Shown: positions 1 through 9,483 of the stretch, piece by piece
Numbering within the stretch: position 1 is the first letter of the stretch
Layout of the letters: each line of letters begins with the position of its first letter
Origin: Arsenophonus nilaparvatae
Lineage (GTDB): Bacteria; Pseudomonadota; Gammaproteobacteria; Enterobacterales; Enterobacteriaceae
Length of the DNA stretch: 64,000 nucleotides
Strand: one strand, 5' to 3'
Assembly (NCBI RefSeq): GCF_000757905.1
Contig: NZ_JRLH01000007.1
The notes under the pieces: model-generated
The model's input: the letters and a program-made list of their open reading frames with translations, nothing else
What the model was told of the DNA's origin: nothing
Database searches by the model: none
Translations under genes and position numbers: made by a program

Positions 1-420
1 GTTTTACTGACCGTAACGCCCTTTTATTCAACCCGCTTTGCCGATGTTTGACCACCTTCGCCGCTGCCGTCCAAAATAACGTTACTGCATATTAGTTCAT
101 ATATGAATTAACTGTTTTGTCACTCTTCAAGACTTTAAAATCAAATATTTTTTGATGATGTCTTGCGAGTGCCCACACAGATTGTCTGATTAATTGTTAA
201 AGAGCGTGCGACCTAGGCCGCGAGGTGGCGTATATTACGCTTTTCACCTGTAAAGTCAAGTAGTTATTTCTACTTTTCTTTACCCTGCGTCAAGAAAATT
301 CAATTCAATTGATTCGTTCTATACTGACTCAGTGGGGGCGCATTATAGGCAGTTTTACGCAGCTAGCAAGCAATAATTTGTAAACTTTAGTCGTTTGCTC
401 TTTTTTTCGACAAAAATATC
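1..420 (-). promoter_or_regulatory. rRNA operon promoter and leader region
   Basis: Read on the minus strand, this has the order of an enterobacterial rrn control region. P1 has -35 TTGCTA (364-369) and -10 TATAAT (342-347), 16 bp apart, followed by a GC-rich discriminator GCGCCCCCACTG typical of stringently controlled rrn P1. An A/T-rich UP-like stretch lies upstream of P1. P2 has -35 TTGACT (254-259) and -10 TAATAT (232-237), also 16 bp apart. A boxA-type antitermination sequence (GCTCTTTAACA, about 195-205) is followed by the conserved leader segment CAGACAATCTGTGTGGGCAC (about 168-187). The 16S gene itself is not seen; it should lie left of the window. The leftmost 90 or so bases are GC-rich and do not resemble the usual leader end or the 16S 5' end. 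The E. coli rrnC operon sits in the same place beside hsrA. Confidence 0.85.
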
Positions 421-620
421 TTATTTATGTTTGAGTGAGCTATGAATCTAAATTTTAAATTTATTCATTAGAATTATTTAGAAACAATTGCCTCGCGCAA
501 AGTTATATAAGTAATGATTCATTAGATATCTGTTAGTGCTATAATTTTCTAAAATAAATAAAAGATAATCTATTTTAAAATCTGATTTATTTCGGTTTAC
601 CTTATTTTTTAGGTTATTTA

Positions 621-2012
621 ATGTTAAAAACAATACAAAATATGTTTGGCTTACCAGTCATAGCAGCTATGGCCTTTTTTATGCAAAGCCTAGATGCAAC
701 TATTTTAAATACTGCATTGCCTGAGATAGCTAAAAGTCTTAATCATTCTCCTTTAGCCATGCAATCTGCTGTCATAAGTTATACATTAACTGTTGCTCTG
801 CTTATTCCAGTTAGTGGATGGTTAGCCGATCGCTTTGGTACAAGAAAAATTTTTATATTTGCAGTTAGTCTATTTTCTTTAGGCTCTTTCTTATCTGCAA
901 TGTCATTATCTTTGGCTTTTTTAGTTTTTTCTCGCATCATTCAAGGAATAGGCGGTGCAATGATGATGCCTGTTGCACGTCTTGCATTATTGAGAGCTTA
1001 CCCACGCAGTGAATTATTACCTATTTTAAATTTTGTCACTATTCCCGGATTAGTTGGACCTATATTAGGCCCTTTACTTGGTGGTTTTTTAGTAACTTAT
1101 ACCAGTTGGCATTGGATATTTATTATTAATATCCCTATCGGTTTACTTGGTATTTTATATGCAATAAAACATATGCCTGATTTTAAAATGCCTAAACGCG
1201 CCTTTGATACTATTGGATTTATTCTTTTTGGTGCTGCAATTGTAATGTTGACAGTGAGTTTAGATTTTTTTAATAACGAAAATTTAACCAATTATGCACC
1301 ATTAATTATAATTTTAGGCGGCATTTTTTTACTCTTTATTTATGTATTACACGCAAGAAAAATCGCTTATTCAATTATTCCATTAAGTTTATTTAGCACA
1401 AGAACCTTTTCTATCGGTATAGCCGGTAATGTTATAACCCGTCTAGGCACAGGCTGTATTCCGTTTTTAATGCCGTTGATGTTGCAAGTAGGATTTGGAC
1501 ACCCAGCGGTTACAGCTGGTTTAATGATGGCTCCAATGGCGATAGGCTCAATATCGGCAAAATCTGTTGTGACAAAAATATTAACTCAATATGGCTATAA
1601 AAAAACACTTTTTACCATAACATTTATTATTGGCTTAATTATTACTCAATTTTCATTGCAATCACCTGATATGCCAATTTATGTTTTGATAATTCCTTTA
1701 TTTTTACTGGGAGCGGCAATGTCGACACAATTCACCGCTATGAATACACTTACTCTAGCGGATTTGACAGAAAACAATGCAAGTTCTGGTAATAGTATGT
1801 TAGCTGTAACCCAACAACTTGCTATCAGTTTTGGAATTGCGAGTAGCGCTGCAATTTTACACTTTTATGAATCGCTACCTTATGGTGATCATATTGATAA
1901 TTTCCATTATACATTTATTACTATAGGTATAATTACTCTGTCATCTTCACTTATTTTCCTTCTGTTGCAACAAGAAGATGGACAAAATTTAATTAATAAA
2001 AAAGATCCCTAA
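621..2012 (+). CDS. hsrA: MFS multidrug transporter HsrA (DHA2 family)
   Basis: Inner-membrane proton-driven transporter of the 14-helix drug:H+ antiporter 2 family, 463 residues and hydrophobic throughout. The start AAMAFFMQSLDATILNTALP and the motif-A-like GWLADRFGTRKIF (about residues 66-78) match E. coli HsrA (YieO) very closely, as does TQFTAMNTLTLADLT near the C-terminus. ATG 621 is preceded by AGG 7 bases upstream. Its position beside an rrn operon and before ravA is the same as in E. coli, although yieP, which lies between hsrA and rrnC there, is absent. No substrate can be read from the sequence; in E. coli the gene is known from overexpression phenotypes. Family assignment is firm, transported substrate unknown. 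Confidence 0.9.
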   Translation: MLKTIQNMFGLPVIAAMAFFMQSLDATILNTALPEIAKSLNHSPLAMQSAVISYTLTVALLIPVSGWLADRFGTRKIFIFAVSLFSLGSFLSAMSLSLAFLVFSRIIQGIGGAMMMPVARLALLRAYPRSELLPILNFVTIPGLVGPILGPLLGGFLVTYTSWHWIFIINIPIGLLGILYAIKHMPDFKMPKRAFDTIGFILFGAAIVMLTVSLDFFNNENLTNYAPLIIILGGIFLLFIYVLHARKIAYSIIPLSLFSTRTFSIGIAGNVITRLGTGCIPFLMPLMLQVGFGHPAVTAGLMMAPMAIGSISAKSVVTKILTQYGYKKTLFTITFIIGLIITQFSLQSPDMPIYVLIIPLFLLGAAMSTQFTAMNTLTLADLTENNASSGNSMLAVTQQLAISFGIASSAAILHFYESLPYGDHIDNFHYTFITIGIITLSSSLIFLLLQQEDGQNLINKKDP

Positions 2013-2135
2013 CAGTAAAAATTTCATCTAAATAGGACAAACCTAAAATAAATTATATTTATTTTTTTTTGTTGAATTTACTAAAATTCAATAAATTAAT
2101 TTGCAATAATTCTTTTTTATACAGGAGAAGAGTAT

Positions 2136-3629
2136 ATGCAATTGGCTGAACGAATAGCTCAATTGAGCAACTATCTAGAAACTGGTCTATACGAGCGGCA
2201 GCATACTATTCGCCTTTGTTTATTAGCAGCATTATCAGGAGAAAGTGTTTTTCTACTAGGTCCACCCGGTATTGCTAAAAGCATGATAGCCAGGCGAATA
2301 AAACAAGCTTTTAAAACGGTTAACTCTTTTGAATACCTAATGACTCGTTTTTCAACGCCAGAAGAAATTTTCGGACCACTTTCCATTCAAGCATTAAAAG
2401 AAGAAGGACGCTATCAGCGTTTAACGACAGGCTATTTACCTGATGCCGAAATTATCTTCCTTGACGAAATCTGGAAAGCTGGCCCTGCTATATTAAATAC
2501 TTTGTTAACGGCAATTAACGAAAAAAAATTTAGAAATGGCTTTCACGAAGAAAATATTCCTATGCGCTTACTTGTCACTGCCTCTAACGAACTACCAGAA
2601 TCAGATAGTAGTCTTGAAGCTTTATACGATCGTATGCTTATTCGTTTATGGTTAAATAAGGTGCAGAAGAAACAGAATTTTAGAGCTTTATTAAATAGCA
2701 AAAAGGAAGAAAGTGAAAATATTGTTCCCAATCGACTTAAAATAAATAATGAAGAATATGAAGAGTGGCAAGTAAAAATTTGTGAAATAAAACTACCAGA
2801 TGAATGCTTTGAGATAATTTATCAATTACGGCAGCAAATTGATAATTTAGTTCCATCACCTTATATTTCTGATCGTCGATGGAAAAAAGCTATCCACTTA
2901 CTGCAAGCTAGTGCTTTTTTTAATGGGCGTGATGCAATATCACCTTTAGATATTATTTTATTTAAAGATTGCCTTTGGCATGATTTGCAATCGCTACAAC
3001 TATTACCACAATTAATTACTACATTATTAATAGAAGAAGGTTGGCAACAACAAATTATCAATAAGAAAATTGATGATCTTCATAATGAATGGCAGCAATC
3101 AACTCAAATTAATAACAATAAAACCGCTTTTAAATTAGAAAAAGAAAACCGTTTATTCAATCGCATTCCACATTATTCTGTATCCAAGCAAATTAGCGAA
3201 AAAAATATAACATTATTTTTACATACGCCTCTAGTTTTACATAATATAAAAGTTAATTCTGTTACCATAGATAAGAGTTCAATCAACGATACATTAAATA
3301 AAGGAAAAATTTCTGCTCAACTTAATGGTATTGGTTATGCTCAATTAATTTCAGCGCAAGTTAATAGCAAAAATCAATTGCAAGTGCTGGATGCAAGTAG
3401 AAAGCCATCAACACTTTATTTATACGAAAAAATAGATGAAAATAAATTAGATAATAAATGGCTGGAAAAGCTCGAACAACTTAATCATTTAATTCAACAG
3501 CAAAAATCTTTATTTAGTCATCACCAACCTTGTTTTTTTATTGAAAATCATTGGCTAGCAACTATTGAACAAAGTTTTTTAACTCTAACAAATAAATTAT
3601 CTCAATTAAGAACGCAGATGATGAGCTAA
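2136..3629 (+). CDS. ravA: MoxR-type AAA+ ATPase RavA
   Basis: Cytoplasmic MoxR AAA+ ATPase of 497 residues, the usual RavA length. Walker A is GPPGIAKS (residues 42-49), Walker B IIFLDE (106-111), and the sensor-1 Asn is in TASNE (about 151). The C-terminal half holds the less conserved triple-helical/LARA region, here very rich in Asn, Lys and Gln. In E. coli RavA forms hexamers that bind the lysine decarboxylase LdcI and work with the VWA protein ViaA, linked to respiratory-complex maturation. The gene is followed 6 bp later by viaA, so the two are co-transcribed. The ATG at 2136 has the strong Shine-Dalgarno AGGAG about 10 bases upstream. Confidence 0.93.
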   Translation: MQLAERIAQLSNYLETGLYERQHTIRLCLLAALSGESVFLLGPPGIAKSMIARRIKQAFKTVNSFEYLMTRFSTPEEIFGPLSIQALKEEGRYQRLTTGYLPDAEIIFLDEIWKAGPAILNTLLTAINEKKFRNGFHEENIPMRLLVTASNELPESDSSLEALYDRMLIRLWLNKVQKKQNFRALLNSKKEESENIVPNRLKINNEEYEEWQVKICEIKLPDECFEIIYQLRQQIDNLVPSPYISDRRWKKAIHLLQASAFFNGRDAISPLDIILFKDCLWHDLQSLQLLPQLITTLLIEEGWQQQIINKKIDDLHNEWQQSTQINNNKTAFKLEKENRLFNRIPHYSVSKQISEKNITLFLHTPLVLHNIKVNSVTIDKSSINDTLNKGKISAQLNGIGYAQLISAQVNSKNQLQVLDASRKPSTLYLYEKIDENKLDNKWLEKLEQLNHLIQQQKSLFSHHQPCFFIENHWLATIEQSFLTLTNKLSQLRTQMMS

Positions 3630-3635
3630 TAATCT

Positions 3636-5084
3636 ATGTTGAATCTCACAACGATTGATATGTTACTCTCCATTAATGAAATGGAGATAATAGAAGAGAT
3701 TGTATTAACATTACTGGCCACACCTCAATTAGTCATTTTTTTTGAGAAGTACCCTAATCTTAAAAATATATTATTAAGAGATCTTTTAGCATGGAAAAAA
3801 AATTTATATCACAAATTGCAAGAGACCTTGGTACCCATTAAATTAACCGAAGAATTTGCACTTTATCAGCAAAATTTGGCCCTTGTTACTACAAAATTTT
3901 TTAGCAATCTTCCGATAACTATTAATAAATTAACAGAAATAGATTCTTCTTTTGTGCAAGAAGCACATTATTTACTGGGAAAAATATCTCATGATCCCGC
4001 TGGACAATCTCTATTTATTCAACGCTGGCGCCTTAATCTTATTTTTGAAGTAACAACGTTTAATAAATTATTATTAGAGCAAGAAAAAGAACAGTTATTG
4101 GCTGAATTAGAGCAACGATTGAAATTAACTGGAAATTTAACAGAAATGTTTAATCAAAATAATCAGTCTGCTGGTAAATTATGGGATATGAGTAAAGGCG
4201 CTTTAACCCAATCCAGTAATAATATTCAATTATTAATTCAGTATAGCCATTTTTTACAACAACAACCTGAATTAGAAAAATTAGCAGAACTTTTAGGTAG
4301 AAGCAATTCGTTGAAATCTCAGCAAAAACAGCAGCAAATATTAGAATCAATAATCTCATTGGAAAAAATCCCTGACCAACTACCCGAGCAAATTAGAGGA
4401 ATAAACCACGGTAATGATATTTTACGTCTTCTACCTAGTGAATTAGCATTGCTGGGATTAGAAGAACTCGAATTTGAATTTTATCGTAAATTAGTAGAAA
4501 AACAGTTACTTACCTACCGGTTACAAGGCGATAATTGGCAGCAACGAAAAATATTACGTCCAACGGTCAAACATCACGATAAACAACAACCAAAAGGGCC
4601 ATTTATTGTATGTATAGACACTTCAGGTTCAATGGGAAAATTTAATGAAAATTGTGCTAAAGCTTTCTGTCTCGCTTTAATGAAAATAGCCCTGAGTGAC
4701 AACCGTCAGTGTCACATTATTCTATTTTCAATGGAAGTTATTGATTATGATTTATTAAGCAATGACGGATTAGAGCAATTAATGCAATTTCTTAATCAAA
4801 CATTTAGTGGGGGAACTGATTTGGCTGCCTGTTTAAATAAATGTTTAAAAAAAATGCAACAACAGCAATGGAAAGATTCAGATGTGGTTGTGATTTCAGA
4901 TTTTATTGCTCAACGGTTACCTGATAATTTAGTAAAAAGAATAAAAGTTTATCAAACGCAACAGCATCGTTTTCACGCTGTTACATTATCTAAATATGGA
5001 AAACCCGGTATCCTAAATATTTTCGATTATATCTGGCACTTTGATACCGGGCTAAAAAGTCGATTATTACGCTATTGGAACTAA
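3636..5084 (+). CDS. viaA: VWA-domain protein ViaA, RavA partner
   Basis: 482 residues, matching E. coli ViaA (483) along its length. The N-terminal two thirds is helical; the C-terminal von Willebrand factor A domain has the metal-dependent adhesion motif DTSGS (residues 328-332), and the later SGGTDL carries the conserved Thr of the MIDAS. ViaA interacts with RavA and phospholipids in E. coli and is thought to help load iron-sulfur respiratory complexes. It follows ravA by 6 bp. Its stop codon (5082-5084) directly abuts the asnA stop codon on the other strand, so no separate terminator fits between the two genes. Confidence 0.92.
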   Translation: MLNLTTIDMLLSINEMEIIEEIVLTLLATPQLVIFFEKYPNLKNILLRDLLAWKKNLYHKLQETLVPIKLTEEFALYQQNLALVTTKFFSNLPITINKLTEIDSSFVQEAHYLLGKISHDPAGQSLFIQRWRLNLIFEVTTFNKLLLEQEKEQLLAELEQRLKLTGNLTEMFNQNNQSAGKLWDMSKGALTQSSNNIQLLIQYSHFLQQQPELEKLAELLGRSNSLKSQQKQQQILESIISLEKIPDQLPEQIRGINHGNDILRLLPSELALLGLEELEFEFYRKLVEKQLLTYRLQGDNWQQRKILRPTVKHHDKQQPKGPFIVCIDTSGSMGKFNENCAKAFCLALMKIALSDNRQCHIILFSMEVIDYDLLSNDGLEQLMQFLNQTFSGGTDLAACLNKCLKKMQQQQWKDSDVVVISDFIAQRLPDNLVKRIKVYQTQQHRFHAVTLSKYGKPGILNIFDYIWHFDTGLKSRLLRYWN

Positions 5085-6077
5085 TTACAACATATCCGCA
5101 ATAACTGCATGGCTTTCCGGCGACCATACACTACATTGAACTTGGCCAATATGCTTTTTCTGAAGTAATAACATCACTAAACGAGATTGTCCAATCCCAC
5201 CACCTATTGTTTGTGGCATTTGATCTTTTACTAATGCTTGATGCCATTCAAAAGACATTCTATCTTCATCACCGGTGATTGCTAATTGGTTTGTAAGCGC
5301 TTCTGTATCAACACGGATGCCCATAGAAGAAATTTCAAATGCATCCTGCAATATAGGGTTCCAAACAATAATATCACCATTTAAACCGGCATAACCCTCA
5401 CTGTTAGGTGTTGTCCAATCATCATAATCAGGAGCACGTACATCGTGAGCAAGGCCATGCGATAGTTTTCCTCCAATACCAATAAGAAAAACTGCACCTA
5501 ATTCTTTAGCTATTTCACGTTCTCTTCCTTTAGCATCAAGATCAGGGTAGCGTTGTAATAATTCTTCACTATGAACAAAATGAATTTGCTCAGGTAAAAA
5601 TGGTGCTAAACCACATTCTGTACTAACCGCTTTTTCTGTTTCTTTTATTGCTTGATAAATTTTAATGACCGTCTGTTTTAAATAATCAAGAGAACGCTCA
5701 TCCTTAAGCATTACTTTTTCCCAATCCCACTGATCTACAAATACAGAATGAATAGGTGTCAGACGATCTTCATCAGGACGCAATGCTTTCATATGGGTAT
5801 AAAGCCCTTGTCCGGGTTTAAAATCAAAACGACCTAACGTTTTACGTTTCCATTTAGCCAATGAATGTACAACTTCAAAAACAGAATCTGGCATCGATTT
5901 TACTTTGACTTGTACTGCTTTTTCATGGCCTGACAGGTTATCTTGAATCCCATCGCCGAGACGACTTAAGATAGGTGCTTGAACTTCAATTAAAGCTAAT
6001 TCTTTTTCTAATAAACGCGAAAAATAAGATTTAACAAAACTAATTTGTTGTTGTTTTTCGATGAATGACTTTTCCAT
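5085..6077 (-). CDS. asnA: Aspartate-ammonia ligase (asparagine synthetase A)
   Basis: Ammonia-dependent asparagine synthetase: aspartate + NH3 + ATP gives asparagine + AMP + PPi in the cytoplasm. The 330 residues equal the E. coli length. Recognisable segments are IEVQAPILSRLGDGIQDNLSG near the N-terminus, a class II aaRS-like core (FKPGQGLYTHMKALRPDE) and the C-terminal motif-3 region TIGGGIGQSRLVMLLLQKKH carrying the ATP-binding Arg. The gene is divergent from asnC across a 162-bp spacer, the standard arrangement in which AsnC activates asnA when asparagine is scarce. It meets viaA tail to tail with no gap. Confidence 0.96.
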   Translation of the reverse strand: MEKSFIEKQQQISFVKSYFSRLLEKELALIEVQAPILSRLGDGIQDNLSGHEKAVQVKVKSMPDSVFEVVHSLAKWKRKTLGRFDFKPGQGLYTHMKALRPDEDRLTPIHSVFVDQWDWEKVMLKDERSLDYLKQTVIKIYQAIKETEKAVSTECGLAPFLPEQIHFVHSEELLQRYPDLDAKGREREIAKELGAVFLIGIGGKLSHGLAHDVRAPDYDDWTTPNSEGYAGLNGDIIVWNPILQDAFEISSMGIRVDTEALTNQLAITGDEDRMSFEWHQALVKDQMPQTIGGGIGQSRLVMLLLQKKHIGQVQCSVWSPESHAVIADML

Positions 6078-6239
6078 TTTTTTACCCCATAATCTGTAGC
6101 ATTATTTGCTTTGTTATATAGATTAAGCAATAAAACTGGTCATAAATTCAATATACTTAATAAAAAAAAGTCATTATGATTTATAATATTCAAAATAAAG
6201 CCTTTAAAAATAAATAATCGTTAAAAATGGTGTTTTAAA

Positions 6240-6701
6240 ATGGTTGAAAATTATCAAATCGATAATCTGGATCGTGACATACTTAATGAATTACTGAGAA
6301 ATGCACGGATCCCCTACGCTGAAATAGCTAAAAAATTTGCCGTAAGTCCTGGTACGATACATGTCCGAGTCGAAAAAATGAAACAAGCTGGGATTATTGT
6401 AGGGACACGTGTAGATATTAATGTGAAGCAACTAGGTTTTGATGTCTGTTGCTTTATTGGCATTATTTTAAAAAGCGCGAAAGACTACCATACTGCGCTG
6501 AAAAAACTTGATGAATTAGACGAGGTAGTCGAAGTTTACTATACAACTGGACAATATAGTATATTTATCAAGGTAATGTGTCGATCCATTGATGCGTTAC
6601 AAGACGTACTTATTAATAAGATACAGACAATTGATGAGATCCAATCTACTGAAACCTTGATCTCTTTACAAAATCCAATAATGCGTACTATCAATCCATA
6701 A
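6240..6701 (+). CDS. asnC: Lrp/AsnC-family regulator AsnC
   Basis: 153-residue transcription factor. The N-terminal winged helix-turn-helix (LDRDILNELLRNARIPYAEI onwards, about residues 9-55) is followed by the RAM ligand-binding domain, in which asparagine binds in E. coli. It is divergently transcribed from asnA, its main target, and upstream of mioC next to the origin, as in E. coli. There AsnC activates asnA and represses itself and mioC. The intergenic DNA before it (6078-6239) is AT-rich and must hold both promoters; I could not fix the AsnC sites by eye. Confidence 0.95.
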   Translation: MVENYQIDNLDRDILNELLRNARIPYAEIAKKFAVSPGTIHVRVEKMKQAGIIVGTRVDINVKQLGFDVCCFIGIILKSAKDYHTALKKLDELDEVVEVYYTTGQYSIFIKVMCRSIDALQDVLINKIQTIDEIQSTETLISLQNPIMRTINP

Positions 6702-6717
6702 AAATGGAATAACCATA

Positions 6718-6726
6718 TTATCCACA
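6718..6726 (+). promoter_or_regulatory. DnaA box upstream of mioC
   Basis: A perfect TTATCCACA lies 60 bp before the mioC start. In E. coli a DnaA box in the mioC promoter lets DnaA repress transcription that would run into oriC; the same role is inferred here from position and sequence. Confidence 0.75.
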
Positions 6727-6786
6727 GGTAGATCCCAACTCATTCACAGCATACAATAGGCATTGTTTTAAATAATGGGGTTCATC

Positions 6787-7242
6787 ATGACAAAAGTAAC
6801 ATTGATTACAGGTAGCACTATGGGCAGCGCTGAATATGTTGCTGAGCATATCGCTGAAATATTGGAGAAATATGGCTTTGACACTGAAGTCACATACGGC
6901 CCATCGTTAAAAGAGCTACCAACAAAAGGTATTTGGTTAATTGTATGCTCTACCCATGGAGCAGGTGATTTGCCTGAAAATATACAACCTCTAGCAAAAG
7001 AGATCAGCGAAGAAAAACCTGAACTTAGCCAGCTTAATTATGGTGCGATTGGGATAGGTAGCAAAGAATATGATACTTTTTGTGGTGCAATCCATAAATT
7101 AGATCAACTGCTAAAGGATCATAATGCAAAACGCGTTGGAGAAACATTGGAGATTGATATTTTGGAACATGAAGTGCCAGAAGATCTTGCAGAAATTTGG
7201 ATCGAAAAGTGGAAAGATAAAATTATCGATTTGGATAAATAA
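6787..7242 (+). CDS. mioC: Flavodoxin-like protein MioC
   Basis: FMN-binding flavodoxin of about 151 residues. The phosphate-binding loop is LITGSTMGSAEYVAE near the N-terminus, and the conserved STHGAGDLP and GIGSKEYDTFCGA segments contact the flavin. I prefer ATG 6787 over the upstream ATG at 6775 because E. coli MioC begins at this point and GGGG (6777-6780) sits 6 bases before it. E. coli MioC supports biotin synthase electron transfer in vitro. The gene lies beside oriC and transcribes into it, so its expression can affect origin topology. Confidence 0.93.
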   Translation: MTKVTLITGSTMGSAEYVAEHIAEILEKYGFDTEVTYGPSLKELPTKGIWLIVCSTHGAGDLPENIQPLAKEISEEKPELSQLNYGAIGIGSKEYDTFCGAIHKLDQLLKDHNAKRVGETLEIDILEHEVPEDLAEIWIEKWKDKIIDLDK

Positions 7243-7592
7243 AAGCCAAATAAATGTGGATAACTTTGCGAAAAAGCAGGGAATAACCCGTAGTTATCCA
7301 TAGAATAAGCTTGAATACCAAACTTGGTTGTGGATAACTAGCCATGTTAATCCCAGCTTATACGGAGTAGGATCACTTATCATTCACAGCTAAAGATCAT
7401 AAACAAAATAATGATCTTCTTATGGTATTTGCACTTATCCACAGAAGATCGCGATCCTAATAAAAGATCTAATAAAGAGATCTTTAAATAAAAAGATCTT
7501 ATTTATATTAAGCAAGGATCATATAACTTGCCTCTTAGCAAAACTCGAGTAAAATTCACTTCCCAAGTCATACTTAATACTAAGGTTTATAC
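7243..7592. other. oriC: Chromosomal replication origin oriC
   Basis: The mioC-mnmG spacer has all hallmarks of an enterobacterial oriC, inverted relative to the usual E. coli map drawing. Perfect DnaA boxes are at 7255-7263 (TGTGGATAA), 7329-7337 (TGTGGATAA) and 7435-7443 (TTATCCACA), with a one-mismatch box TTATCCATA at 7294-7302. GATC (Dam/SeqA) sites are dense, about nine in all. Next to the mnmG side, 7455-7505 holds three AT-rich 13-mer-like units of the form AAAAGATCT, the DNA-unwinding element. By comparison with E. coli the box at 7435 is R1 and the one at 7255 is R4. IHF and Fis sites are expected but were not assigned. Confidence 0.95.
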
Positions 7593-9482
7593 ATGTTTTA
7601 CCCAGAACAATTTGATGTCATTATTATTGGTGGAGGCCACGCTGGTACTGAAGCAGCTATGGCTGCTGCTCGTATGGGACGTCAAACTTTACTTCTAACC
7701 CATAATATTGATACGTTGGGCCAAATGTCATGCAATCCAGCTATCGGTGGAATAGGTAAAGGACATCTGGTTAAAGAAATTGATTCCTTAGGTGGCATTA
7801 TGGCTATTGCAACAGATAATGCAGGGATCCAATTTAGAACGCTTAATGCAAGCAAAGGTCCAGCAGTACAAGCAACCAGAGCTCAAACTGATCGAGTACT
7901 TTATAAGCAAGCGATTAGGACTGCGCTAGAAAACCAAAATAACTTAATGATCTTTCAACAAGCTGTTGAAGACCTGATCGTAAAAAACGATCAAGTTATT
8001 GGCGTGATAACCAAAATGGGATTAAAATTTCACGCAAAGTCTGTCGTACTGACCGTAGGTACCTTTCTTGACGGTAAAATTCACATAGGATTAGAAAATT
8101 ATAGTGGTGGTAGGGCTGGTGATCCTCCTGCTATTAGCCTATCACATAGATTAAGAGAACTACCTTTACGAGTAGATCGACTTAAAACAGGTACCCCCCC
8201 TAGAATTGACGCAAGAACTATCGATTTTTCCCAATTAGCACCACAATTTGGTGATGATCCCACCCCTGTTTTCTCTTTTGTCGGATCAGCTGAACAACAT
8301 CCTCAACAATTACCTTGCTACATCACTTATACGAATGAAAAGACTCACCAAGTGATCCGCGATAATTTAGATCGTAGTCCTATGTATGCAGGAATTATTG
8401 AAGGAATAGGTCCCCGCTACTGTCCCTCTATTGAAGATAAAGTTATGCGGTTTGCAGATCGTTCTGCACATCAAATCTTCCTTGAACCAGAAGGACTAAC
8501 CAGTAATGAAATTTATCCTAATGGAATTTCTACTAGTTTACCTTTTGATGTACAAATGCAAATTATACATTCGATGAAAGGTCTAGAAAATGCGCGTATT
8601 ATTCGACCCGGATATGCGATTGAATACGATTTCTTTGATCCCCGAGATTTAAAGCCAACTTTAGAAAGCAAATTTATCAAAGGGCTATTTTTTGCAGGTC
8701 AGATTAATGGAACAACTGGTTATGAAGAAGCAGCAGCTCAAGGTCTACTAGCTGGACTTAACGCAGCTCGTTATGCTTTTGAACAAGAAGGATGGTTCCC
8801 TCGTCGTGATCAAGCCTACATTGGTGTTTTAGTTGATGATCTTTGTACCTTAGGCACTAAAGAACCCTATCGAATGTTTACTTCACGAGCAGAATATCGC
8901 CTTATGCTACGAGAAGACAACGCTGATCTTCGTTTAACCGAAAAAGGGTACGAACTTGGTTTAATCGATGAAAGCCGTTGGCAAAAATTTTGTCATAAAG
9001 TTGAATTAATTGAACAAGAACGTCAAAGGTTACGTAACCTTTGGTTACATCCTAATTCAGATAAAATTAGTAATCTTAATGAGATATTAACTGTTCCGCT
9101 TTCAAAAGAAGCGAACGGCGAAGATTTACTTCGCCGCCCAGAAATGAGTTATAAATTACTTACTTCGTTAAACTATTTTTCACCTGCAATTGATGATCCG
9201 CAAGTCACAAGTCAAGTTGAAATTCAAGTAAAGTATGAAGGTTATATTACTCGTCAACAAGAAGAAATAGAGAGACAGCTGAGTAATGAATATACTGTTT
9301 TACCGACCAATTTAGATTACAAGCAAATAACCGGTCTTTCTAATGAGGTTATTGCAAAGCTTAATGATCATAAACCTAGTTCTATTGGCCAAGCGTCGCG
9401 TATATCAGGTATTACGCCAGCCGCAATATCAATATTATTAGTCTGGTTAAAAAAACAAGGTTTATTACGTCGGAGTGCTTGA
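7593..9482 (+). CDS. mnmG: tRNA uridine-34 carboxymethylaminomethyl enzyme MnmG
   Basis: FAD-dependent partner of MnmE; the complex installs cmnm5 on the wobble uridine of tRNAs for Lys, Glu, Gln, Leu and Arg, using methylene-THF and glycine. 629 residues, the E. coli length. The dinucleotide-binding motif GGGHAGTEAAMAAARMG is at residues 13-29; the conserved CNPAIGGIGKGHLVKEID follows, and the second FAD region (FFAGQINGTTGYEEAAAQG) and the C-terminal tRNA-binding domain are intact. It is the first gene right of oriC, as in most bacteria. Its partner mnmE is at 33.3 kb. Confidence 0.97.
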   Translation: MFYPEQFDVIIIGGGHAGTEAAMAAARMGRQTLLLTHNIDTLGQMSCNPAIGGIGKGHLVKEIDSLGGIMAIATDNAGIQFRTLNASKGPAVQATRAQTDRVLYKQAIRTALENQNNLMIFQQAVEDLIVKNDQVIGVITKMGLKFHAKSVVLTVGTFLDGKIHIGLENYSGGRAGDPPAISLSHRLRELPLRVDRLKTGTPPRIDARTIDFSQLAPQFGDDPTPVFSFVGSAEQHPQQLPCYITYTNEKTHQVIRDNLDRSPMYAGIIEGIGPRYCPSIEDKVMRFADRSAHQIFLEPEGLTSNEIYPNGISTSLPFDVQMQIIHSMKGLENARIIRPGYAIEYDFFDPRDLKPTLESKFIKGLFFAGQINGTTGYEEAAAQGLLAGLNAARYAFEQEGWFPRRDQAYIGVLVDDLCTLGTKEPYRMFTSRAEYRLMLREDNADLRLTEKGYELGLIDESRWQKFCHKVELIEQERQRLRNLWLHPNSDKISNLNEILTVPLSKEANGEDLLRRPEMSYKLLTSLNYFSPAIDDPQVTSQVEIQVKYEGYITRQQEEIERQLSNEYTVLPTNLDYKQITGLSNEVIAKLNDHKPSSIGQASRISGITPAAISILLVWLKKQGLLRRSA

Positions 9483-9483
9483 A

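Noticed and set aside
5077..5090. Missing terminator between convergent viaA and asnA as an anomaly
   Set aside because: Abutting convergent stop codons are not rare in compact regions; nothing more can be supported.
7255..7505. Repeated GATCT/AAAGATC units as a CRISPR or repeat array
   Set aside because: They are the 13-mers and Dam sites of oriC; spacing is irregular and no spacers exist.
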